Source: Bifidobacterium breve (GTDB lineage: Bacteria; Actinomycetota; Thermoleophilia; Solirubrobacterales; Solirubrobacteraceae). From it: a stretch of DNA of 56,509 nt. Numbering within the stretch: position 1 is the first letter of the stretch; each line of letters begins with the position of its first letter. The translations under genes were made by a program, and so were the position numbers. Of the stretch, positions 48,720-56,509 are shown piece after piece. The notes beneath the pieces were generated by a model that ran no database searches, had not been told where the DNA came from, and was given only the letters and a program-made list of their open reading frames with translations. The DNA is taken from positions 1 to 56,509 of the forward strand of contig CAMCUD010000025.1 in assembly GCA_945878865.1 (NCBI GenBank). Direction: 5' to 3'.

Positions 48720-51035
48720 ATGCGCATTGCGCTGGTGTCCCCGTACTCGTGGACGTATCCCGGGGGCGTGACGCGGCACATCGAGGCGCTCGCTGAAGAG
48801 CTGCTCGCCACCGGACATGACGTCCGGGTGCTCGCGCCGGTCGACCCCGACGACGCCCTCTCTGCCCGGCTGCATCGCGGCGCGCGGCCGCAGGCCCGTG
48901 CCCTGCCGGAGTACCTGGCCCCGCTGGGCCGCACCGTCGGGCTGCCCTTCAACGGCGCGGTGAGCACGCTGGCCCTGCACCCGCACTCGGTCAGCGCCTT
49001 CCGCACCGAGATCGCCCGGTTCCAGCCCGACGTCATCCACGTCCACGAGCCGATGGCGCCCACGGCGGGCTGGGAGGCGTGCAGCGCCTCGCCTGCCGTT
49101 CCGGTCGTCGGGACGTTCCACGCGTACGCGACGAACCCGGTGACGAACAACCTCGGCAACCTCGCCGGCGCGTGGCGGCGGTTCAACCGCCTCCAGCTGC
49201 GGATCGCGGTCTCCGAGGCCGCGGCGTGGACCGGCAAGCGCTTCTTCGGCGGCCACTACCGGATCATTCCCAACGGCGTGCACGTCGACCCCGCGCTGGC
49301 GCCGAAGGCGCCGCGCGCGGCGGGCGAGCCGCTGCGGATCGCGTTCGTCGGCCAGGCCGTCGAGCGCAAGGGGCTGGAGATCCTCCTCCCGGCGTTCGAG
49401 GCGCTGCGCGACCACGTCGCCGCCGAGCTGACGATCGTCGGGGCGTCCGAGCGCGACGTCGCGCCGCTGCTCCTCGATCCGCAGGGCGTCACCGCGCTCG
49501 GCAAGGTCGACGACGATGAGAAGACCGCCGTGCTGCGCGACGCCGACGTGCTCTGCGCGCCGTCGCTGGGCGGCGAGTCCTTCGGCATGGTCCTGACCGA
49601 GGGCTTCGCGGCCGGCACGCCGGTCGTGGCCTCGGACATCGCCGGCTACCGCGACGTCGTGCGCGACGGGCGTGACGGGATCCTGGTCCCGCGCGCCGAC
49701 GCCACGGCGCTAGCGACCACGCTGCGCGAGCTCGCGCTCGATCCCGCCCGCGTCAGCGCGATGGGCGCCGAGGCGGTCCGGTCGGCCCAGCGCTTCGCCT
49801 GGCCGCAGGTCACGCAGGAGGTCCTCGGCGCCTACGAGGACGCGTGCGCCGTCGCGCTGCCCGAGACGAAGACCCGCCGGTTCGCCGTTCGTCACGGGCT
49901 GCTGCCGGCCGACGGGCAGCCGGTGGAGCGCCCGCGGCGCCTGCCGCGGCCCGAGCCGGTCCGCGAGCGCCAGCGGCGCCCCGCGATCGCCTTCCTTCGC
50001 CGCGCCGCGCTGGGGCTGGTCGGGGTCGCCACGCTGCTGCTGGCGGCGCTTGCCCTGCAGCGCATCGGGGTCGACCGCGTCGTCACCTCGCTGCTCGAGT
50101 CGTCACCCGCGTGGGTGCTCGCCGGCCTCGGCGTCATGTGCGCCTCGATGGTCCTGCGCGCCGGCGCGTGGCGGGCGATCCTCCGGGCGGGCCTGCCCGA
50201 CGCGGTCATCGACTTCGGCGTCGCCCTGCGCGCGACGTCCATCGGCGTGCTCATGAGCGCGACGCTGCCCGCCCGCCTGGGCGAGCCCTCGCGTGCGCTG
50301 ATCGTCGCCCGCCGGGTGGGGCGTCCTCGGGCCACGCTCCCCGTGGTCGTCGGCACCATCGTCTCCCAGACCCTGCTCAACGCGCTCGCGCTGGTGATCC
50401 TCGGCGTGATCATGTTCTCGACGGTCGACGTCTTCACCCGCTCCGGGCCGCTCGTGCTCGCCGCCGTCGCGCCGGTCGTCCTCGTCCTCACCGTCCTGCT
50501 GGCCCCGGTGCTCGCCGGCCGCGCCCAGGGCGAGTCGCGGATGGCCGCGTTCTCGCGCAAGGCGCGCGCTGCGCTCCTGCGCGCCCGCAGCGGCCTGGCG
50601 GTGTTCCGCTCACCCCGGCTCGGCGCTGAGGCGACGGTCCTCCAGTTGTCGGCGTGGGTGCTCCAGGCGGTCTCGTGCTGGCTGCTGCTGCTCGCGCTGG
50701 GGATCGACGACCGCGCCGGTCTTGGCGCGGCCGCGGCGGTGCTCTTCGCGGTGAACGTCACCGCGGTCCTGCCGCTGACGCCGTCGAACATCGGCACGTT
50801 CCAGCTCGCCTGCGCGGCGGTGCTGGGCACGTACGGCGTGAGCTACGCCGACGGCATCGCCTACGGGGTCATCCTCCAGGCGGTCGAGGTCGCGACCGCG
50901 TTCATCATGGGCGCGCCGGCGCTGGTCCGCGAGGGCGTCACGTGGCGTGACGTCCGGGTTCGTGCGCTGCATTCCGCGCCGGTCGAGCTGCCGCCGCTCT
51001 CCGCGTCGGCCGCGGCCGACGCGATCAGCCGGTGA
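48720..51035 (+). CDS. Fusion of PimA-like GT4 mannosyltransferase and LPG-synthase-type/UPF0104 membrane domain
   Basis: A 771-residue two-part protein. Residues 1-380 form a GT4 enzyme close to phosphatidylinositol mannosyltransferase PimA: SPYSWTYPGGVTRHIEALAEEL, HVHEPMAPTAGWEA, FHAYATN, IPNGVHVDP, AFVGQAVERKGLEIL and GGESFGMVLTEGFAAGTPVVAS (E-x7-E). A basic linker (about 385-415) leads to residues 418-745 with 7-8 hydrophobic segments matching the flippase-like LPG synthase TM/UPF0104 family (SATLPARLGEPSRALIVAR and LPLTPSNIGTFQ). These two families are usually separate proteins. The fusion suggests that a mannosylated phospholipid is made and then flipped or modified by one protein. Confidence 0.9.
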   Translation: MRIALVSPYSWTYPGGVTRHIEALAEELLATGHDVRVLAPVDPDDALSARLHRGARPQARALPEYLAPLGRTVGLPFNGAVSTLALHPHSVSAFRTEIARFQPDVIHVHEPMAPTAGWEACSASPAVPVVGTFHAYATNPVTNNLGNLAGAWRRFNRLQLRIAVSEAAAWTGKRFFGGHYRIIPNGVHVDPALAPKAPRAAGEPLRIAFVGQAVERKGLEILLPAFEALRDHVAAELTIVGASERDVAPLLLDPQGVTALGKVDDDEKTAVLRDADVLCAPSLGGESFGMVLTEGFAAGTPVVASDIAGYRDVVRDGRDGILVPRADATALATTLRELALDPARVSAMGAEAVRSAQRFAWPQVTQEVLGAYEDACAVALPETKTRRFAVRHGLLPADGQPVERPRRLPRPEPVRERQRRPAIAFLRRAALGLVGVATLLLAALALQRIGVDRVVTSLLESSPAWVLAGLGVMCASMVLRAGAWRAILRAGLPDAVIDFGVALRATSIGVLMSATLPARLGEPSRALIVARRVGRPRATLPVVVGTIVSQTLLNALALVILGVIMFSTVDVFTRSGPLVLAAVAPVVLVLTVLLAPVLAGRAQGESRMAAFSRKARAALLRARSGLAVFRSPRLGAEATVLQLSAWVLQAVSCWLLLLALGIDDRAGLGAAAAVLFAVNVTAVLPLTPSNIGTFQLACAAVLGTYGVSYADGIAYGVILQAVEVATAFIMGAPALVREGVTWRDVRVRALHSAPVELPPLSASAAADAISR

Positions 51036-52041
51036 CCTGCGAAGTCTGCGGCGCCGTCTGCGTCGACGGCAGGGTGTAGCCGCCCGGGGCGTCGGCGGGC
51101 ACCGCGCCCGCTTTGAACGCCTCGATCTTCTTGAGCAGCAGCTTCGGTGTGTCGTCGGGCGTGACGCGGACGCGGGGCAGCGCGAAGGGGTCCTGCGCGC
51201 CGTCGGCGATCCCGCCCACGACCGTGGTCGCCGACGTGTAGCCCGCGGCCTTCGTCGCCGCGCGGACGGTCTCGTTGTTCGCCCCGGTCGGGTAGCAGAA
51301 CGCGTCGACCGGCTGGCCGAACTGGGCCTGCAGCTGCAGGCGGCTGTCCTCGAGCTCCTTCCGCAGATCCGCGGCGCCGAGCTTCGTGAGGTCGGGGTGC
51401 GTGATCGTGTGCGAGCCCAGCTCCCACCCGAGCCGGATGAGCTTCTTCACCGACGCGGCCGGGATCGTCGGGCCGATGTTGCGCGTCGTGAGGTACAGCA
51501 CGCCCTTCCAGCCGAGCTTCTCGAGGATCGGCCCGGCGTTCGTCGACTGGGTGAGGTAGCCGTCGTCGAACGTCAGCACGATCGGCTTCTCGGGAATCGA
51601 CGCGCCCTTCTGCCAGGCGTTCATCGCCTGCTCCATCGTGATGGCCTCGTAGCCGGCCTTCTTCAGCGCCTCGGCCTGGCTGCGGAACCGCGCCTTGGGC
51701 ACCCAGAGCTCGGACATCGGCTGCCCGGCCGGGGGCGTGGAGATCACGTGGTACATGAGGATCGGGATGCGCGCCTTCTTCGCGGCCTCGCCGCTGATCT
51801 GCGGGCCCGCGGGCACCTGGGCCGCGGTCTCCTGCACCGTCTTGCCGGTGGTGGACCCCTTCGTCGTGCTGGGCGCGGGCGTCTCGGACTGGGCGGAGCT
51901 CTGCGCCGTGTCGTGGCCGCCTGACGTGGCGATCGTGATGACGACGGCCACGAGGACGATCAGGATGCCCACCGCCGTCGCACGGCGCCGGCGGTAGGTG
52001 GCGGCGCTGGGCCGCCGACGCTCATCGCGGGGAGATGGCAC
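51025..52041 (-). CDS. Membrane-anchored polysaccharide deacetylase (CE4)
   Basis: A 338-residue protein. Residues 21-39 form a membrane anchor after a basic head; a Ser/Thr-rich linker follows to residue 85. The NodB domain has TFDD (157-160) with the catalytic and metal Asp, H211 and H215 in GSHTITH, and FCYPTG. It removes acetyl groups from peptidoglycan or a GlcNAc polymer outside the cell. GTG 52041 is chosen over GTG 52047 because TACCCT lies 6 nt before it and overlaps less with coding sequence. Its 3' end overlaps the convergent fusion gene by 11 bp. Confidence 0.9.
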   Translation of the reverse strand: MPSPRDERRRPSAATYRRRRATAVGILIVLVAVVITIATSGGHDTAQSSAQSETPAPSTTKGSTTGKTVQETAAQVPAGPQISGEAAKKARIPILMYHVISTPPAGQPMSELWVPKARFRSQAEALKKAGYEAITMEQAMNAWQKGASIPEKPIVLTFDDGYLTQSTNAGPILEKLGWKGVLYLTTRNIGPTIPAASVKKLIRLGWELGSHTITHPDLTKLGAADLRKELEDSRLQLQAQFGQPVDAFCYPTGANNETVRAATKAAGYTSATTVVGGIADGAQDPFALPRVRVTPDDTPKLLLKKIEAFKAGAVPADAPGGYTLPSTQTAPQTSQVTG

Positions 52042-52047
52042 CCCCAC

Positions 52048-52053
52048 AGGGTA
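52048..52053 (-). promoter_or_regulatory. -10-like element (TACCCT) of the polysaccharide deacetylase gene
   Basis: TACCCT on the minus strand lies 6 nt before GTG 52041 and directly touches the alternative GTG 52047, so the inner start is favoured for a leaderless mRNA. Confidence 0.45.
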
Positions 52054-52092
52054 CGAGGTGCGGCCGCCAGCAGGCGCTCGCGCCGGCCGCGC

Positions 52093-53115
52093 TTACAGCC
52101 GCGGGCGCCCGCCGTCGCGCTTGGGCTTGCACGTGAAGTACTTGCGGGTGCCGCGGCGCACCTTGCCCGAACGCGTCTTGGCGGTGATCGACACGGTGAA
52201 CCGCTTGCCCGGCAGGCCGCGCAGGTCGATGAAGGCGACGCGCCGGTTGCGGCCGCCGACCTTGGCCTTGGCGACCGCGACCGTCTTGCCGTTGACCCGG
52301 ACCGTCGCCGCGACGATCGGATCTTTGCGGTTGTCGACCAGTCGGATGCGGAAGCGGCGGCGGCTGACGCACGCGCGGTTGGTCGTCGCGATCACCTCGT
52401 TGGCGGCGGCCTGCGCTGTGCCGCCGTCACCGGTGACAGGCGGGGTCGTGCCGTTGTTCACCGACTCCTGGCACGTCTGGTTCGCGGCGCAGTCGGTGGT
52501 CGTCGCCGGACGGATCCGGATCGAGATCACGCCGTTGTTGTCGCCGAGCGGATCGTCGGTGTAGCGGAACGCCGCCGGACCGCCGGTGCCCTGGACGGTG
52601 TAGCGGTACGTGTGGTCGGCTCGCGGACCCGTGCCTCGGTTGTCGGCGATGACGTGCCGGAACCCGGCGCCGAGGTCCATCTGGAACGCGCCGATCGGCC
52701 GGACGACGGGGACCGGGCACGGGCTGGGGCCGGTATCCGCCACGACGTAGGAGAACGCCCACTCCGGGTCGATGCCCGCGGGGGCGACCTTGAGCACGCC
52801 TGGGCTGGGGAACAGCGGAGCGGGCTCCGGCGTGCCGCACCGGCGGAGCTTCGGCCGGGTCTCGTTGTTCATCAGCGGCCGGAGGTACCGGGAGTACGTG
52901 CCCGTGGCCTCGACGATGTAGAACCCGCCGGAGGCGAGTGGCTCTGTCGTCTTCACCGATCCGGTCGTCCCGGGCCGCTCTTTCTTCGGGTCGGCGCGGT
53001 AGGTGTCCAGCAGCAGGTTCTCGGGGGTGCTGAGGACCGCCGACGCGCCCGGCGCGGCGACCAGGCCGGCGAGCAGAAGGAGAAGCGTTACACCGAGAAT
53101 GCGGTCCGTGCGCAC
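52093..53115 (-). CDS. Secreted protein of unknown function
   Basis: A 340-residue protein starting at GTG 53115 with GAGG about 11 nt upstream. Residues 1-26 are a signal peptide (LLLLLAGLVAAPGASA). Residues 40-200 look beta-rich, with SGGFYIVEATGTYSRYL, HTYRYTVQGTGGPAAFRY and DPLGDNNGVISIRI, resembling a lectin-like sandwich of the LecA/PA-IL type; this is a weak guess. Six or so Cys suggest disulfides. Residues 245-340 are a basic beta-sandwich (RRRFRIRLVDNRKDP, KRFTVSITAKTRSG) similar in style to the tails of the large surface proteins at 17064-29973. It may bind surface glycan. Confidence 0.75.
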   Translation of the reverse strand: MRTDRILGVTLLLLLAGLVAAPGASAVLSTPENLLLDTYRADPKKERPGTTGSVKTTEPLASGGFYIVEATGTYSRYLRPLMNNETRPKLRRCGTPEPAPLFPSPGVLKVAPAGIDPEWAFSYVVADTGPSPCPVPVVRPIGAFQMDLGAGFRHVIADNRGTGPRADHTYRYTVQGTGGPAAFRYTDDPLGDNNGVISIRIRPATTTDCAANQTCQESVNNGTTPPVTGDGGTAQAAANEVIATTNRACVSRRRFRIRLVDNRKDPIVAATVRVNGKTVAVAKAKVGGRNRRVAFIDLRGLPGKRFTVSITAKTRSGKVRRGTRKYFTCKPKRDGGRPRL

Positions 53116-53198
53116 GTGCTGACGACCTCGAGATCAGAGGGGGACGAGGTACCGTCTGTGCACGGCACCTCGAACTCAACGAACGAGGGTCAGCGCTT

Positions 53199-53210
53199 CT
53201 TTCGCGAAAG
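53199..53210. promoter_or_regulatory. Perfect 12-bp palindrome CTTTCGCGAAAG
   Basis: The palindrome lies in the 100-bp spacer between the cupredoxin stop and the secreted protein start (both minus). It is 84 nt upstream of GTG 53115, so it could be an operator. It lacks a T-run and an adequate stem loop for a terminator. The binding protein is unknown. Confidence 0.35.
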
Positions 53211-53215
53211 TTGCG

Positions 53216-53596
53216 TCAGCGCGCGCGAAGCGTCGCGCGCATCCCGGCCGCGGCGTGGCCGTCGAGCGAGCACCACAGGCGCCAGCGGCCTGCCGTCAGG
53301 TGGACGGTGGCCTCGGTCAGCGTGCCGGGGTGGGTCATCGGCACGGCGCGGGTCGGGCCGACGGGCCGGCCGCGACGATCGAGGCGGCGCAGGCGCAGGT
53401 CGTGGTCGTCCTCGCCAGCGTTCTGCAGCTGGATCGCCACGCGGCCCGAGGGCACGGTCGCGCGCGACAGGGTGACGGACCACTCACGCGCGTCGACGAA
53501 CAGCGGCGCGGGGCTCTTCGCGGGCGCGCGGGTCGCCGCGCCGATCGCCAGGACGATCGCCAGCACGACGATCGGGATGATCACGCGGGGGCTCAC
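53216..53596 (-). CDS. Small membrane-anchored cupredoxin-like protein
   Basis: A 126-residue protein starting at GTG 53596, whose GTGA overlaps the DUF1501 stop. Residues 5-22 form a membrane anchor (VIIPIVVLAIVLAIGA). Residues 38-126 look like a cupredoxin: H65 in GEDDHDLRL, C109 and H114 in WCSLDGHAAAGM, and M119, the four ligands of a type 1 copper site in the usual order. It should be a blue-copper electron carrier on the outer membrane face. It lies last in a DUF1800-DUF1501-cupredoxin operon. The electron partner is unknown. Confidence 0.82.
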   Translation of the reverse strand: MSPRVIIPIVVLAIVLAIGAATRAPAKSPAPLFVDAREWSVTLSRATVPSGRVAIQLQNAGEDDHDLRLRRLDRRGRPVGPTRAVPMTHPGTLTEATVHLTAGRWRLWCSLDGHAAAGMRATLRAR

Positions 53597-54981
53597 CGGA
53601 TCACCTGCGGGCGGGCGTACTTCGCCGCGTCGGGGATGACGGCCGCCGGGTCGGCGCCCAGCCACTGCTCGAGGATCGCGCTGTACAGGCCCCGGTAGTC
53701 CGACGTCGCGCGCAGGTTGCCTTGGGGGTCGAGCGTCCCGAGGCCGGGGAACTCGCCGACCATGCGGCCGGTCACGCGGCTGCCCATGACGAAGCCCACG
53801 CCGGCGGCGCCGTGGTCGGTCCCCATCGAGCCGTTCTCCTGCGCCCGGCGGCCGAACTCCGACCACACGAGCGTGATGACCCGGTCGGCCAGCCCGCGCG
53901 CCTCGAGGTCGCGCTGGAAGGCCAGGAGGCTGTCGGCGCACAGCTGGAGGTTCTTCTTGAGCTCGTCGGGCTGGCGCTCGTGCGTGTCGTACCCGCCCGG
54001 GCCGCGCAGCGCGACCGCGCGCATCGGGAGGCCGCCGGCAAGCAGCCAGGCGAGGCCCGCGAGCTGCTGCGGGAAGCCGGCGGACGCGTTGTTCGGATAG
54101 GCGACAGGCGGCACTGGCGGGTTCTTCGGGTCGATCTTGAACGCGGCGAGCTGGTCGGTCATGCGCGCGACGTTGCCTGCGGCCAGGCCGGCCTGGCGCA
54201 GCGCCGGGTCGGACACGCCGGCGAAGCTCGAGCCCAGCTCGTAGACGGCGCGCTGCATGCGGGTGCCGACGGTGCCCCACACGCCGCGGGCGCCGAGGGA
54301 GTAGTCGCTGCCGCCCAGCGCGGCGACCGGCACCTTCGCGCTGGCGAGCACCGGAGAGAGTCGCCCGTCGAGCGAGAGGCCCTGCACCGGGTTGTCCAGC
54401 GTGCCGACGGTGTCGAGCCAGCGGCCGAGCCAGCCGGTGCGCTCGCTGGCGTCCGTCGCGCCGACCTCCCAGTAGTGGCGGGAGGTGAAGTGCGACTGGT
54501 CGGCGTCGGTGTAGCCGACCGCGGGAAGGACGGTGAGCTTCCCCTCGCCGTGGAGCGTCGCCAGCCCGCTCGCCGCGGGGTGCCACATGAGGCGGTTGTC
54601 CTCGCCGAACGCCGGTCCCGCGCCTTCGGGCAGCGCGAGCTTGGGGCGCAGCGCGCGGTACTTCGCGTCACCGATCGGTGCCAGGACGGAGAGCCCGTCG
54701 ATCCCGCCCTCGAGGAACACGTTGACGATGACCGGCGCGCCGCCGCCGTCGGCCGCCATCGCGACGCCCTCCTCCAGCGCGCCGACCCCGCCCAGTCGGC
54801 CGGCCGTGTACACGGAGAGGCCGAGCCCGACCGACCGCAGCAGGAACGACCGCCGGTCCATCCCCGTGCCCGCCGGCAGCGGCATGCCGGGCTCGATGCC
54901 GGGCAGCCCGCGACCCGCCTCTGCGGCCGCGGCGCGCAGCAGCTCGCCGCGCTTGAAGTTCTGGCACGGGGTGTGGGCCAT
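53593..54981 (-). CDS. DUF1501 protein with Tat signal
   Basis: A 462-residue protein. A conserved 40-residue lead (CQNFKRGELLRAAAAEAGRG) is followed by a twin-arginine motif DRRSFLLRS at 42-50 and a hydrophobic segment, so it is exported folded. The DUF1501 body has VIVNVFLEGGIDGLSVL, HFTSRHYWEVG, GWLGRWLD, LVWSEFGRRAQENGSMGTDHG and GEFPGL; the EFGRR and DHG motifs are typical of this alkaline-phosphatase-superfamily-like group, suspected to be a secreted hydrolase. It is coupled to the DUF1800 gene (1-nt TGATG overlap) and the cupredoxin gene (4 nt). DUF1501/DUF1800 pairs are widespread but their function is not established. Confidence 0.9.
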   Translation of the reverse strand: MAHTPCQNFKRGELLRAAAAEAGRGLPGIEPGMPLPAGTGMDRRSFLLRSVGLGLSVYTAGRLGGVGALEEGVAMAADGGGAPVIVNVFLEGGIDGLSVLAPIGDAKYRALRPKLALPEGAGPAFGEDNRLMWHPAASGLATLHGEGKLTVLPAVGYTDADQSHFTSRHYWEVGATDASERTGWLGRWLDTVGTLDNPVQGLSLDGRLSPVLASAKVPVAALGGSDYSLGARGVWGTVGTRMQRAVYELGSSFAGVSDPALRQAGLAAGNVARMTDQLAAFKIDPKNPPVPPVAYPNNASAGFPQQLAGLAWLLAGGLPMRAVALRGPGGYDTHERQPDELKKNLQLCADSLLAFQRDLEARGLADRVITLVWSEFGRRAQENGSMGTDHGAAGVGFVMGSRVTGRMVGEFPGLGTLDPQGNLRATSDYRGLYSAILEQWLGADPAAVIPDAAKYARPQVIR

Positions 54982-56390
54982 CAGCTCGTCTGGTAGTCGG
55001 GGGAGGTGGCGATCAGCTGGCGCAGGGCGTTCTGGCGCAGGCACCAGTGGGTGCGCTTCTTGTCCTTCGGGTTGCCGAGCGCCTCGCAGTCGGTGGCGAA
55101 CGTGAGCAGCCGCGCCCGGGTCTCGTCGGTCAACGTCGGGGAGCCCCAGAACGCCAGCGCGCGGTCGACGGCTTCCTGCGGCGTCTCGGTGCCGCCGATG
55201 CTCGCCAGGTAGGCGACGGGGTCGTTCAGCGTGTGCGGCGCGAGCGCGGTGCTCACGGCGTACCAGCGCCCGCGCCACGTCGCGGTGTCCAGCCAGCGTT
55301 GGTCGTCCCAGCCCGAGACGTTCGGCGGGATGAACAGCTGCTGCCCGGATTGCGCGTTGATCCACACCCACGCGTCGGTGTCGATCGGCCGGTTGAGCGC
55401 GCGCAGCATCCCCGCCGTGTGGACGACGGGCGGCTTGATCATGCGCGGGCCCTCGTAGAGCGAGGGGTGTAGGAGGATCGCCTCGAGCAGCGGCCGGAGC
55501 TCCGTGCCGGACTGCCGGTAGAGGGTGGCCAGCGCGCGCTCGGTCGCGGGGCTGGGAGGCGCCGGATTGAAGTAGCTCCAGAGCTTGCGCACGACGAACC
55601 CGGGGTGCTTGGGATGGTCGACGCACAGATGGACGGCGTCGCGCCAGTCGTAGGTGCCGGTCTTGCGGAAGACGCGCTTGCGACCGCGGTCGTGGACGTT
55701 GCGGTCGAAGCGGAACGCGTAGGGACCGGTGCTGCGCCACTTCGCCGTCCAGCCGGTAAGGGCGCGGGCCTGCTCACGCACGTCGGCCTCGGAGTACCCG
55801 GCGTTCACCCCGAGGGTGAAGAGCTCCATGAGCTCACGCGCGTAGTTCTCGTTCGGTGCGGCGGCGGTGTTGCCGATGCCCGACAGCCAGACGAGCATCG
55901 CCGGGTCCTTCGTGATCCGGACGGCCAGCTCGGCGAAGCTGCCCATGCAGTGCTCGCGCAGCAGCTGGTTCTGGTCGAGCATGAGCTGCGCGGTGGGCAC
56001 GCCAGACCGGCTCGTCGCGAACCAGTCGTGCCAGATGAGGGTCATGCGCTCGATGAGCGGCGCATCGGCGCGGACCATCCGGTCGAGCCACCACAGGTGA
56101 TCGTGGCCCCAGACGTGCGCCGGGAACAGGCCGGAGCCCTTGCCGTTGACCGGCCCCGGGCCGGTGAGCTTCTGGCTGGGCGGCTCGAGCAGCTGGGCGA
56201 CGGCCTTGCGCACGCCGAGCGCGGCGAGCTCCTCGGCCTGCCCGGGCTTCGGGCCGAACCCCGCGCGCCACAGGAGCCGCTCGGCCTGCGCGCGACCGAA
56301 CGTCCCCGCGTAGACCGGGGTGGGCGGCGCGGCGCCGCGACGCGTGGGGCGTCGCCGCCGGCGGGAAGTGGAGGGGCGCTTCTTCGGCAT
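54981..56390 (-). CDS. DUF1800 family protein
   Basis: A 469-residue protein. The head is strongly basic (KKRPSTSRRRRRPTRR) and has no clear signal peptide. The DUF1800 body is intact: ERLLWRAGFGPKPGQAEELA, ERMTLIWHDWFATSR, MLDQNQLLREH, NENYARELMELFTLGVN, YSEADVREQARALTGW, FVVRKLWSYF and NVSGWDDQRWLDTAT. These belong to a helical family almost always encoded beside DUF1501. The start at 56390 is chosen at the first Met before the basic head; an extra 20 residues upstream are possible. It is the first gene of the operon. The 119 bp beyond its start to the window end hold no evident gene or motif. Confidence 0.9.
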   Translation of the reverse strand: MPKKRPSTSRRRRRPTRRGAAPPTPVYAGTFGRAQAERLLWRAGFGPKPGQAEELAALGVRKAVAQLLEPPSQKLTGPGPVNGKGSGLFPAHVWGHDHLWWLDRMVRADAPLIERMTLIWHDWFATSRSGVPTAQLMLDQNQLLREHCMGSFAELAVRITKDPAMLVWLSGIGNTAAAPNENYARELMELFTLGVNAGYSEADVREQARALTGWTAKWRSTGPYAFRFDRNVHDRGRKRVFRKTGTYDWRDAVHLCVDHPKHPGFVVRKLWSYFNPAPPSPATERALATLYRQSGTELRPLLEAILLHPSLYEGPRMIKPPVVHTAGMLRALNRPIDTDAWVWINAQSGQQLFIPPNVSGWDDQRWLDTATWRGRWYAVSTALAPHTLNDPVAYLASIGGTETPQEAVDRALAFWGSPTLTDETRARLLTFATDCEALGNPKDKKRTHWCLRQNALRQLIATSPDYQTS

Positions 56391-56509
56391 GGGAGCGGAC
56401 GGCCGGCAGTCCGTCTTCCCTCGTCTTCGGCAGCCGCGCCCGCGGGTCAAGTGCGATGCGACAGGGGTCCAGTCGGCGCGCCGCCAGGATGGGGGGAGAC
56501 GGGGCGGCG

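Noticed and set aside
53199-53210. Palindrome considered as an SOS/LexA box or as a terminator
   Set aside because: It does not match the actinobacterial SOS box form, and has no loop or T-run for a terminator.
1-56509. Search for tRNA, rRNA, insertion sequence, integrase or toxin-antitoxin genes
   Set aside because: None recognised; no transposase motifs, CCA-ended cloverleafs or terminal inverted repeats with target duplications were found by eye.

Overview
The window reads as chromosomal DNA from a very GC-rich actinobacterium, most likely a member of the Thermoleophilia (Solirubrobacterales-like). This is inferred from HemQ-type haem synthesis, many GTG starts, PAS-BTAD regulation, a PimA-like mannosyltransferase fused to a flippase-like membrane domain, and several large secreted proteins that end in a basic beta-sandwich tail typical of that class. 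No rRNA, tRNA, insertion sequence, integrase or CRISPR array was seen. No stretch longer than about 250 bp lacks a gene.

Layout. (1) 1-1889: end of a secreted protein, then bolA-grxD (minus) diverging from an A-type Fe-S carrier gene (plus). (2) 1898-10223: surface glycan genes: a GH-like lipoprotein, a WecG/TagA-type glycosyltransferase, a GMC oxidoreductase, an aldo/keto reductase, and a coupled GT4-GT2-hydrolase operon. (3) 10237-16891: an RTX-repeat SGNH hydrolase, an ECF-like sigma factor, and a sulfotransferase-cysD-cysNC operon that makes and uses PAPS. (4) 17064-29973: five tightly coupled large secreted, mostly beta-propeller-like proteins, the last carrying a metallophosphoesterase-like region, an Ig-like domain, a proline-rich stalk and a C-terminal membrane anchor. 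(5) 30109-33441: a PstS-like phosphate-binding protein and a DUF4394/Calx-beta protein. (6) 33419-37067: a PAS-winged-helix-BTAD regulator, a HEAT-repeat protein with an acidic tail, and a second sulfotransferase. (7) 37141-46332: a Wzz-Wzy/ligase-GT-Wzx polysaccharide export operon, a pair of paralogous secreted proteins, an acyltransferase and a TauE-type transporter. (8) 46384-56390: a PHP phosphoesterase, an AlkA-type glycosylase, HemQ, the GT4-membrane fusion, a polysaccharide deacetylase, a secreted protein and a cupredoxin-DUF1501-DUF1800 operon.

The strongest regulatory signal is a set of 11-bp direct repeats with an (N)NTCAC core, the form of the actinobacterial PHO box. Six tandem units precede pstS. 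Strict pairs (TCAC, 7 nt, TCAC) lie in four other short intergenic regions: before the WecG-like gene, between the aldo/keto reductase and GT4 genes, between the RTX hydrolase and sigma factor genes, and before the five-gene surface operon. I infer that much of this region is one phosphate-responsive surface-remodelling locus, in which sulfated or uronic-type glycans and secreted proteins are produced when phosphate is scarce. This is a hypothesis from sequence only.

A second signal is a recurrent TAnnnT hexamer placed 6-9 nt before a start codon at seven genes, which suggests widespread leaderless transcription and resolves several start codons.
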